In this document: positions 1 through 5,279 of the stretch, one piece after another | Position numbering within the stretch: position 1 is the first letter of the stretch | How the letters are laid out: every line of letters starts with the position of its first letter | Assembly (NCBI GenBank): GCA_024635465.1 | Contig: JAGXIS010000181.1 | Span: 1-7,760, forward strand | Direction: 5' to 3' | From: Bacteroidota bacterium | GTDB lineage: Bacteria; Bacteroidota; Rhodothermia; Balneolales; Balneolaceae | DNA length: 7,760 nt | Position numbers and translations under genes: made by a program | The notes under the pieces: generated by a model | What the model was told of the DNA's origin: nothing | The model's input: only the letters and a program-made list of their open reading frames with translations | Databases searched by the model: none

Positions 1-326
1 GCCTGTGCAGCAACCGCCTCTTCATAGCGCTGTACAATCCGAATCACATCTGAGTTTCCGAGTGAAATATACTCCCGAATCGTCAAAGTCGGATCGAGTT
101 CAGGCTCCTGCTCCAAATAGCCGATGCGAATTCCGTTTTGAATCATCACTTTGCCACCATCCTGAGTCTCATTACCGGATAGGATTTTTAGAAGTGTTGC
201 TTTTCCGGTCCCATTCTGAGCAATCAGTGCGGTTTTATCCCCTCGTGAGAGGCCAAAAGTAATTCCTTCAAATAGTGGTTTCAGCCCAAAACTTTTGGAT
301 AAATTTTCAACAGATAGGTACGTCAT
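1..326 (-). CDS. ABC-F family ATPase, N-terminal part (3' end beyond window)
   Basis: Reverse-strand reading from the ATG at 326 gives 108 residues beginning MTYLSVENLSKSFG and running open off the left edge; the full protein would normally be about 600 residues with two ABC cassettes. Visible are the strand before the P-loop, a Walker A segment (residues 36-44, AQNGTGKAT) and a Q-loop (GYLEQEP, Gln73). The lack of membrane segments and the sequence style resemble soluble ABC-F proteins of the Uup group, which act on ribosomes or DNA branch structures. Two departures stand out in Walker A. The first Gly is Ala36, a variant I recall from Bacteroidota relatives. The residue after the catalytic Lys42 is Ala43 rather than the Ser/Thr that coordinates magnesium. 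The gene diverges from the DUF3820 gene, and its leader carries two hairpins. ABC-F is confident; the exact subgroup is not, since the second cassette and linker are missing. Confidence 0.88.
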   Translation of the reverse strand, partial: MTYLSVENLSKSFGLKPLFEGITFGLSRGDKTALIAQNGTGKATLLKILSGNETQDGGKVMIQNGIRIGYLEQEPELDPTLTIREYISLGNSDVIRIVQRYEEAVAAQ

Positions 327-357
327 AAAATGAATAGATCTTTAAAAGTCATGAATC

Positions 358-394
358 ACTCGGTAAACGAGTCTAAAACCCGATCCTTGCGGGT
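358..394 (-). promoter_or_regulatory. Two tandem hairpins in the leader of the ABC-F gene
   Basis: Two perfect 5-bp stems lie side by side: ACTCG (358-362) with CGAGT (368-372) around a 5-base loop, and ACCCG (378-382) with CGGGT (390-394) around a 7-base loop. On the minus strand the second stem is transcribed first and is followed by TTTTAG; the other stem follows 5 bases later, 32 bases before the ABC-F ATG. The arrangement would suit an attenuating or stability-controlling 5' leader. The stems are short, no leader peptide is evident, and they could be chance or could lie outside the transcript. Confidence 0.3.
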
Positions 395-403
395 AAACCT
401 CTT

Positions 404-435
404 TTTGTTCCGAGAGTATCAAAATAGTACTTTTC
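404..435 (+). promoter_or_regulatory. Bacteroidota-type promoter candidate for the DUF3820 gene
   Basis: TTTG at 404-407 is followed by a 20-base spacer and TACTTTTC at 428-435. This fits the Bacteroidota primary sigma consensus (TTTG, about 19-21 bases, TAnnTTTG) at all but the last base. Transcription would start near 440, leaving about 30 bases of leader before the ATG at 471. Prediction from pattern only. Confidence 0.4.
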
Positions 436-470
436 TGAACCATGCTCGTATACTAATTTTCTAAAATTTT

Positions 471-707
471 ATGAAATTTGATCAACACTTCCTGATCGAT
501 CTGGTAAATGCTAAAATGCCCTTTGGTAAATATAAAGATTGGTACATCACCGGCTTACCGGTTCATTATTTGGAGTGGTTTAGCCGGAAGGGTTTTCCTG
601 CCGGACAATTAGGCCAATATCTGTCCACCATGTATGAAATTAAAACGAATGGTTTAGAGGATATCATAAAACCGATCATCAGTACAGAGAGAACTCATTA
701 CAGATAG
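471..707 (+). CDS. DUF3820-family small protein
   Basis: A 78-residue protein whose core, MPFGKYKDWYI (16-26), then LPVHYLEWFSRKGFP (29-43) and a region ending GLEDIIKPI (61-69), matches the pattern of the DUF3820 family (Pfam QSregVF_b type): a PFGKYKG-like loop, a YL.WF..KGFP helix, and a MYEIK..GL segment. Members are single-domain soluble proteins of about 70 residues with no established biochemical role; the Pfam label of quorum-sensing-regulated virulence factor comes from Pseudomonas and should not be carried over. The second Gly of the usual GKYKG is Asp22 here. There is no signal peptide or membrane segment. The ATG at 471 has no Shine-Dalgarno sequence, but a promoter-like pair sits 36-67 bases upstream. 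It stands alone between the divergent ABC-F gene and ackA, 98 bases downstream. Confidence 0.8.
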   Translation: MKFDQHFLIDLVNAKMPFGKYKDWYITGLPVHYLEWFSRKGFPAGQLGQYLSTMYEIKTNGLEDIIKPIISTERTHYR

Positions 708-805
708 ATCCACCATTGATTTCACTCGTATATCACAGTTCCATTCAGTAACTTGAAGAGATAGAAGAATTTAGAAATTTTCTCTTTGGTCATAACCCAT
801 TTACC

Positions 806-2029
806 ATGCTTGTACTTGTTATAAATTGCGGCAGTTCATCTGTTAAATATAATCTCATTGACAGTGCGAATGAGACCGATGTCTGTAAGGGGATGGTAGA
901 GCGAATTGGGGCAGTTACATCTATTGTGAAGCATGAACCTACTGAAGGAAGTCGTCGTAAAGAGACAAAAGTTATCAGTAGTCATACCGAGGCTTTACAG
1001 GAGATTCTGGATTACTTGATGAGCCCCAGTAACAAGATCATCTCGTCTGCCGCTGATATAAAAGCCGTGGGTCATCGTGTTGTCCATGGTGGGGAAAAAT
1101 TCAAGGATGCGGTGTTGATTGATGATGAAGTCAAAGAAGCAATTAAACAAGCGTTTGATCTTGCACCACTGCATAATCCACCTAATCTCAAGGGGATTGA
1201 AGCTGCAGAAGATCGATTGCCCGATATACCTCAGGTCGCCGTTTTTGACACCGCTTTTCATCACTCTATTCCACCGCATGCCTATCTTTATGGGATCCCA
1301 AACAGGCTCTATAGACGACATAAAATCCGGAAATATGGGTTCCATGGAACGTCCCATTATTTTGTAAGTCGTCAGTATTACAAGCTGACTGATAAATCAA
1401 AAACAGAAACACGGGTGATCTCTTGTCATCTGGGCAACGGTGCATCCATAGCCGCCATCAAGGGGGGTGATTCAATTGATACATCAATGGGTTTTACGCC
1501 TCTGTCGGGAATGGTGATGGGCACCCGAAGTGGTGATCTGGATCCATCTATCCTTTTCTACATCATGGAAAAAGAGGAGATACAACTGAACAGCCTTCAC
1601 GCCATGCTAAATCGACATAGCGGACTTCTTGGGTTGAGTGGTTATGCCAGTGATATGCGGGATTTGATTGCAGAAGCAAGTAATGGGGATCGGCGCTGCC
1701 AACAAGCGATTGATGTTTTTTGCTACGACATCAAAAAGTATGTTGGAACCTATATCGGAGTGATGAATGGTTGTGATGCCATTTTATTTACTGCAGGTAT
1801 CGGTGAGAATTCTTCGCTCATCAGAAAAAAAGCGTTGGCTGATATGGAAAATCTTGGAATCGAGATAGATGAGATCAGAAATGAAAATGTACAACCCGGT
1901 GAAATCACTAAGATCAGCGCCGACTCATCCACTATTGAAGTCTATGTGGTGCCCACAAATGAAGAGTTAGTCATCGCCATTGACGCTGCAAAAATTGCAT
2001 CTGCAAGCGGGCAGACGCCCTGGCTGTAA
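806..2029 (+). CDS. ackA: Acetate kinase
   Basis: A complete 407-residue acetate kinase (ATP + acetate to ADP + acetyl phosphate, cytosolic), near the usual length of about 400. Family signature 1 is at residues 7-14 (NCGSSSVK) and signature 2 at 178-189 (GFHGTSHYFVSR). Active-site residues known from the Methanosarcina thermophila enzyme fall at identical positions: Asn7, Arg91 (GHRVVHGGE), Asp148 (VFDTAFH), His180 and Arg241 (MGTRSGDLDP). The C-terminal nucleotide-site motif PTNEEL is at 383-388. The start is fixed by the canonical N-terminus MLVLVINCGSS; no Shine-Dalgarno is seen, as is common in this phylum. The usual partner, phosphotransacetylase (pta), is not in the window, and the flanking genes are unrelated, so ackA appears to be a single-gene unit. 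It ends at the terminator shared with convergent secG. Housekeeping gene, nothing degenerate. Confidence 0.98.
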   Translation: MLVLVINCGSSSVKYNLIDSANETDVCKGMVERIGAVTSIVKHEPTEGSRRKETKVISSHTEALQEILDYLMSPSNKIISSAADIKAVGHRVVHGGEKFKDAVLIDDEVKEAIKQAFDLAPLHNPPNLKGIEAAEDRLPDIPQVAVFDTAFHHSIPPHAYLYGIPNRLYRRHKIRKYGFHGTSHYFVSRQYYKLTDKSKTETRVISCHLGNGASIAAIKGGDSIDTSMGFTPLSGMVMGTRSGDLDPSILFYIMEKEEIQLNSLHAMLNRHSGLLGLSGYASDMRDLIAEASNGDRRCQQAIDVFCYDIKKYVGTYIGVMNGCDAILFTAGIGENSSLIRKKALADMENLGIEIDEIRNENVQPGEITKISADSSTIEVYVVPTNEELVIAIDAAKIASASGQTPWL

Positions 2030-2033
2030 CAAA

Positions 2034-2063
2034 AAACCCCTGCCCGGATATCGAGAGGGGTTT
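2034..2063 (-). terminator. Bidirectional intrinsic terminator between ackA and secG
   Basis: An 8-bp perfect stem AAACCCCT (2034-2041) / AGGGGTTT (2056-2063) with a 14-base loop lies between the convergent ends of ackA and secG. Read leftward from secG, the stem ends in an uninterrupted run of six T (complement of 2031-2036), a classical intrinsic terminator. Read rightward from ackA, the tail is only TTTAAAA, so it should work less well in that direction. It begins 4 bases after the ackA stop and about 30 bases beyond the secG stop. Confidence 0.8.
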
Positions 2064-2094
2064 AAAACTTCAGTAAATCATTCGTTAGAAATGT

Positions 2095-2463
2095 TTATTG
2101 ATCCTCAACTTCAAAATCTTCCTGTTCAGGAACTGCAGATTCTGTTTCAGAAGGAATGGTAAAGTCAGACTGTTCAATGGGATCACCCAGGCCAGACTGT
2201 TGCTGGATGGTACTCTCTGCTGCGCCGCCCCTATCGATTGCAAAATTGGCCAATACGCTCAGGCTTAAAAATAGTGCTGCCAAAATCGAAGTCATTTTTG
2301 AGAGCAGATCCGCTGTTCGCCGAGCTCCCATAGAGGCTCCACCCGCCATACCTGCTGCGAGTCCGCCGGATAATCCCTCTTTCTGTCCAGGTTGGAGAAG
2401 GATAACAATGATTAATAAAAAGCAGATCAATGTGATCAGTGAGATAATAATTCCGTATAACAT
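2095..2463 (-). CDS. secG: Preprotein translocase subunit SecG
   Basis: A 122-residue inner-membrane protein with the SecG layout. Transmembrane segment 1 is at about residues 2-23. The conserved cytoplasmic loop is LLQPGQKEGLSGGL followed by a Gly/Ala/Met-rich stretch (22-47), and transmembrane segment 2 is at about 57-76 (ILAALFLSLSVLANFAI). SecG binds SecYE and eases SecA-driven protein export. Residues 85-122 form a polar, Gln/Glu/Asp-rich tail ending EDFEVEDQ that the minimal E. coli-type protein lacks in this form; such acidic tails are common in Bacteroidota-like SecG. The ATG at 2463 gives a correctly placed first helix. A promoter-like pair lies 33-63 bases upstream, and a U-tract terminator follows the gene, so secG is probably monocistronic. 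Confidence 0.96.
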   Translation of the reverse strand: MLYGIIISLITLICFLLIIVILLQPGQKEGLSGGLAAGMAGGASMGARRTADLLSKMTSILAALFLSLSVLANFAIDRGGAAESTIQQQSGLGDPIEQSDFTIPSETESAVPEQEDFEVEDQ

Positions 2464-2495
2464 AAATATCTTTTTTCAGTTTAATGCTAAGACAG

Positions 2496-2526
2496 TAAAA
2501 ATATCACTATTTCAGCTTTTAACAAA
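2496..2526 (-). promoter_or_regulatory. Bacteroidota-type promoter candidate for secG
   Basis: On the minus strand TTTG (complement of 2523-2526) is followed by a 19-base spacer and TATTTTTA (complement of 2496-2503), matching TTTG-N19-TAnnTTTG except for the final base. The leader to the secG ATG would be about 25-30 bases. Pattern prediction, supported by its place directly upstream of a gene that needs its own promoter. Confidence 0.45.
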
Positions 2527-2570
2527 GCACTAATGAAAGAACGTTTGGGATCGAATATATTGCTCTTATT

Positions 2571-2627
2571 CGGCATCTCGATTACACTTCGTCGCATGCG
2601 CTCCTTCGTTTCACTCGATGTGACGAA
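2571..2627. repeat. Putative dispersed intergenic repeat unit A
   Basis: The segment from CATCTCGATTACACTTCG through GCATGCGC to CTTCGTTTCACTCGATG is GC-richer than its flanks and built of recurring TTCG, TCGAT and CACT words around a central GCATGC palindrome. It resembles the non-coding interspersed repeats common in intergenic spaces of Bacteroidota-like genomes, with TCGATGTGACG-type ends. No second copy lies in this window, so repeat status is inferred from style and location. It codes for nothing evident. Confidence 0.35.
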
Positions 2628-2631
2628 TATT

Positions 2632-2654
2632 ATTTTTGTTTACTAAACAAAAAT
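2632..2654. other. Perfect 10-bp AT-rich palindrome
   Basis: ATTTTTGTTT (2632-2641) and AAACAAAAAT (2645-2654) are perfect inverted repeats separated by ACT. The element lies between repeat-like segments A and B, about 80 bases past the SRAP stop and about 110 bases upstream of the secG promoter candidate. It could be a regulator-binding palindrome, a cruciform-prone element or a weak transcript-end hairpin; it has no typical terminator tail of its own beyond the T-rich arms. Confidence 0.45.
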
Positions 2655-2660
2655 CAACCC

Positions 2661-2709
2661 GTCAGTTCGAGCCTTTCGACAGGCTCAAGACAGGCGCAGT
2701 CGAGAACTC
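2661..2709. repeat. Putative dispersed intergenic stem-loop repeat unit B
   Basis: The segment holds a perfect 6-bp stem GAGCCT (2669-2674) / AGGCTC (2681-2686) with loop TTCGAC, nested inside outer arms AGTTC (2664-2668) / GAACT (2704-2708). The wording (GTCAGTTCGAGCC, TCGACAGGCTC, CAGTCGAGAAC) is typical of short interspersed non-coding repeats widespread between genes in Bacteroidota-like genomes. It starts 27 bases downstream of the SRAP stop and could shape the 3' end of that transcript. A single copy in this window cannot prove repetition. Confidence 0.5.
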
Positions 2710-2735
2710 TCTACCATAGCTTAAAACTTCTAGCA

Positions 2736-3368
2736 CTACTTCGGAATCGGCTGAATCAGTTTTGCATCGTTATTTTTGGGGTCGTTTACTTTTTTGGAAA
2801 CTCTCAGTACTGAGAAATCCGTCAATAGCAGTGGATCTTTATACTCTTTTAGAAACTTTGTGGGATTTCCTTTCAGCTGTAGCCAATCTAGCATGGCCAC
2901 ATTGTTCAGAACAATCGGCATTTTATCACTCATCGGATGGATTAGTGGGTTTGAATCCGTAACCACCATACAGCAGTACTCATCTTCTCCAACGATATAA
3001 CCTGCAACAGCCATGATTGGGTTATTTAGCATCCTCACAAAAAATGGATGCTCATTTTCCCGATCCTTCTTCCATACATAAAATCCACTCAGTAATATCA
3101 GACAGGGTTTCGACTTTTTGCTTTTTATCAAATCCCACACCTTCTCTTTCTCGAAAGATGTGGTTTCGTCGTTCTTATTCCCGACCGTTCCCCAGCGTAT
3201 CTTTTTGGGATGAAGGTCGCTTTCACTATCCACATTAACCAGGGTTGGTAGATATTCGCCAGGCGTAATATTGTAGTTAGGCTCTAAAAAAATATCCGAT
3301 TTAATATGAACCGATAGTTGCTCTTCAAAATCCCTTTTATCCGCAAAAAAAGCTGCCCGTGTAATCAT
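2736..3368 (-). CDS. SRAP (YedK/HMCES-like) domain protein lacking catalytic residues
   Basis: A 210-residue protein with the SRAP fold signatures in order: YNITPGEYLP (32-41; family YN.APG), IRWGTVG (57-63; family RWGL.P), NKNDET (64-69, where the family has NAR.ET), GFYVW (95-99; family GFYEW), HPFF (107-110), AVAGY (120-124), DKMPIVL (148-154; family HDRMPVIL), and a C-terminal VSKKVN...LIQPI (190-208). Active SRAP proteins crosslink to abasic DNA through Cys2, with Glu and His helpers. Here position 2 is Ile (MITR, not MCGR), the Glu is Val98, and the His most likely corresponds to Ser147; the loop before NAR.ET is also shortened. An in-frame TAA lies 4-6 bases before the ATG, so no longer form carries the missing Cys. 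The protein is probably a DNA-binding or structural relative without abasic-site chemistry. It diverges from the DEAD-box-like gene. Fold confident, role unknown. Confidence 0.88.
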   Translation of the reverse strand: MITRAAFFADKRDFEEQLSVHIKSDIFLEPNYNITPGEYLPTLVNVDSESDLHPKKIRWGTVGNKNDETTSFEKEKVWDLIKSKKSKPCLILLSGFYVWKKDRENEHPFFVRMLNNPIMAVAGYIVGEDEYCCMVVTDSNPLIHPMSDKMPIVLNNVAMLDWLQLKGNPTKFLKEYKDPLLLTDFSVLRVSKKVNDPKNNDAKLIQPIPK

Positions 3369-3446
3369 AATTTATTTTGTTTGATGAATACTTTTTACTC
3401 ATAAACTGCTCTCAAAGTTCCATGAAAGTGAACCTCCCCCGATAAT

Positions 3447-3477
3447 TTAACATAACATTGATAAAATAATTGACAAA
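3447..3477 (-). promoter_or_regulatory. Weak promoter candidate for the SRAP gene
   Basis: On the minus strand TTTG (complement of 3474-3477), a 19-base spacer and TATGTTAA (complement of 3447-3454) give a partial fit to TTTG-N19-TAnnTTTG; the last two bases of the -7 box do not match. The leader would be about 75 bases. A second TTTG nearer the gene has a poorer partner. Confidence 0.25.
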
Positions 3478-3724
3478 ACCTGCTCTCTGTTTTTATTATG
3501 ATTAATTAAGTATGTTTAGAAAGGTTGGCTAGTTAGCAACAAAACTGTTAAATCTTTTGAAATCGGTTACTATCAAATGTCCGATATGAATAGGTATCGT
3601 ACTCTGAATGGATAGTGAAAACCACCTGTGATGGTACAATAAGCTTTAATGATCTATACGCATCAATTGAGATAGACGCTTATCAAACCCATCCTGTTAA
3701 TTGAAATATTGAAAAAAAATTTGA

Positions 3725-3730
3725 AGAGGT
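3725..3730 (+). promoter_or_regulatory. Shine-Dalgarno deciding a TTG start
   Basis: AGAGGT lies 6 bases before the TTG at 3737. An in-frame TGA at 3722-3724 rules out any start further upstream, and the next in-frame ATG is about 235 codons in, so TTG with this ribosome binding site is the only start that keeps the N-terminal domain. Other genes in the window lack such a site. Confidence 0.6.
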
Positions 3731-3736
3731 AACCCA

Positions 3737-5101
3737 TTGTCGTTTAATCAATTTCGGCTCAGTTCTGATATTTTAAAGGGGCTAAAAGACACTAAAATTG
3801 AAAGTCCCTCAACGTTACAAAAAAAGATATTTAAAGCTGTACAAGAGAAGAAGGATCTTGTCATCAATACAACCATCGGAGAAAACCCGGAGGTTGGATA
3901 TCTTATTTCCCTGCTGAATGAACTCACGAAGAGTGAGCGCAGACAAGGCACGCGTGCAATTATCATTGCCGGCAATAAAGAGCGTGCAAAAAAATTGGAT
4001 GAGTGGATTTGGGCTATCGGATATCACGCGTCCATTGAAAGTGCCTGTTTCACTACGGACGGAAATGAAGAGGAGCAGGTCTCAGCGCTTTCTGCCGGAC
4101 CTGTTGTAATTGTGGCCACCCCTGATCGCCTCTCATCAATTCTTGGTAAGGGACGATTGGTCTTTAGAGAAGTATCACAACTTATTGTGGATCAAGCTGA
4201 GTTGATCGAAGATTGGGAAGCCGTTGACATTATTTCCAAACGAATTTTGGGCAACTGTCAAAAGATTTTTACTGCAGCTAAAGACAGCAAAGAATTGAGA
4301 GAAGCAGAAAATAATCTTCTTCAGGACCCTGAGTTGGTAACTCTTGCGAAAAAAACAGAGACTAAAGAAGAAGATGTAACTATCGACAAGAATCTCACTC
4401 AATATTATATCAATGTTCCGCCGCGCTCAAAAATTACTACGTTGATGAATCATTTGGATAATCACAGTGCAGACTCTGTGGTTATCTTTACAGCTTCCAA
4501 AAAAACTGCGGATCGTCTCTATAAAATTCTTAGAAAGAGTGACAAAAGGGCTGTAAGTATCCATGGTCAACTGGATAGTGACACATTCAAAGAGCGATTT
4601 GAGCGGTTTACTTCCAATAATGTGCAGAATCTTCTGGTCGGGGAGATCTCGGCAGCTGATTTACCCCTGGAACGCGCAACACAAGTCATCAATTATGATG
4701 TTCCGGAGGAAGTGGATGAGTATAAATTGAGAGCTGATTTGGTAGGCGACGGTAAAGCAACACGAATGATTAGTTTAGTTTCCAAGCAGGATAGAGAGGA
4801 TATCGATACAATCTGTAAATCTTTGGGTTATGCGCCGGAAGAGATTCCACTGCCGAAAGCTGTAAAACAGAAGGTTTCGGGACAGGATAAACCCGAACCT
4901 AAGAGTAAAAGCAGTTCCCGAAGCAGTAAAAAGAAACAGTCTAAAAAGGAACCGAAAAAGAAACGTCAGGCTCCACACAAGAGTAAACTGAATATCAAAG
5001 AACTACCCAGACCCACTTACGATCAACTTGATGGCGGAAGAACCGGGAAACCTCAGAAAAAAGGATTGGTGGGATTTTTCAAGAATTTATTTAAATCCTG
5101 A
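3737..5101 (+). CDS. DEAD-box RNA helicase-like protein with degenerate ATPase motifs
   Basis: A 454-residue protein with both RecA-like lobes of a DEAD-box helicase. Recognisable landmarks are the Q-motif region (FNQFRLSSDIL, Gln28), motif Ib ATPDRL (127-132), LIVDQAELI at motif II (149-157), VVIFTASKKTADRLY at motif IV (248-262), HGQLD...RFERF (276-291) and VINYDVP (317-323). The working residues are gone. Walker A GKT reads ENP (49-51), DEAD reads DQAE (152-155), SAT reads TAA (179-181), the motif V Arg is Asp308, and HRIGRTGR becomes LRADLVGD (331-338), losing two of its three arginines. ATP hydrolysis and unwinding are therefore unlikely. Residues 385-418 form a Lys/Ser-rich basic tail suited to RNA or ribosome binding, and the protein ends in a short hydrophobic-basic peptide, GLVGFFKNLFKS. 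The start is TTG with a Shine-Dalgarno. The reading frame is intact over 1.36 kb, which argues for a maintained function. Automated annotation would probably call it an RhlE-like helicase. Confidence 0.88.
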   Translation: MSFNQFRLSSDILKGLKDTKIESPSTLQKKIFKAVQEKKDLVINTTIGENPEVGYLISLLNELTKSERRQGTRAIIIAGNKERAKKLDEWIWAIGYHASIESACFTTDGNEEEQVSALSAGPVVIVATPDRLSSILGKGRLVFREVSQLIVDQAELIEDWEAVDIISKRILGNCQKIFTAAKDSKELREAENNLLQDPELVTLAKKTETKEEDVTIDKNLTQYYINVPPRSKITTLMNHLDNHSADSVVIFTASKKTADRLYKILRKSDKRAVSIHGQLDSDTFKERFERFTSNNVQNLLVGEISAADLPLERATQVINYDVPEEVDEYKLRADLVGDGKATRMISLVSKQDREDIDTICKSLGYAPEEIPLPKAVKQKVSGQDKPEPKSKSSSRSSKKKQSKKEPKKKRQAPHKSKLNIKELPRPTYDQLDGGRTGKPQKKGLVGFFKNLFKS

Positions 5102-5279
5102 TACTCCGGGTCGGCAAATCATCAAATGAATTACGAGTTCTTGGTGCAGTCATTTTCAACCGTTTATGATTCTTTCAACCCATTTTGGTGGTTGCGGTAT
5201 GAATCAGGAATTGTTACTATATTTTGGGTTCAAAACTCGTTTTAAATTAATATGCGGGTTCGACAATTGTCACGATTCA

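Larger units (their letters stand above)
3369..3736. other. 368-base divergent intergenic region
   Basis: An AT-rich spacer between the divergent SRAP and DEAD-box-like genes. It holds a weak leftward promoter candidate (3447-3477), a small interrupted inverted repeat CGATA (3582-3586) / TATCG (3595-3599), and the ribosome binding site of the rightward gene. I found no convincing rightward promoter, ORF or structured RNA; its length leaves room for a regulated leader for the DEAD-box-like gene. Confidence 0.5.

Noticed and set aside
995..1357. Minus-strand open frame of 120 codons inside ackA
   Set aside because: Antisense shadow of a fully conserved acetate kinase; no family resemblance or start signals.
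2156..2533. Plus-strand open frame of 125 codons across secG
   Set aside because: Shadow of secG: the minus-strand frame has clear SecG motifs, a promoter and a terminator, while this one has no recognisable features.
2661..2690. CAGTTCGAGCC, a second tRNA T-loop look-alike
   Set aside because: It belongs to the nested stem-loop repeat-like element; the pairing is GAGCCT/AGGCTC and no cloverleaf is possible.
3737..5101. Considering the DEAD-box-like gene a pseudogene
   Set aside because: There is no stop or frameshift in 454 codons, both lobes are complete, and the losses are at the catalytic motifs while structural segments stay well preserved, which suggests retained function.
5176..5194. 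CAACC/GGTTG stem as terminator of the DEAD-box-like gene
   Set aside because: Only 5 bp, 75 bases past the stop and without a T-tract.
5126..5245. Open frame of 39 codons (MNYEFLVQSF...) in the spacer before dnaN
   Set aside because: No ribosome binding site, no family resemblance, aromatic-rich composition that fits AT-rich non-coding DNA, and it is isolated between two real genes.
5250..5275. GCGGGTTCGACAATTGT, resembling the T-arm of a tRNA
   Set aside because: The bases flanking TTCGACA do not pair as a 5-bp T-stem, and no acceptor or anticodon stem can be formed around it.
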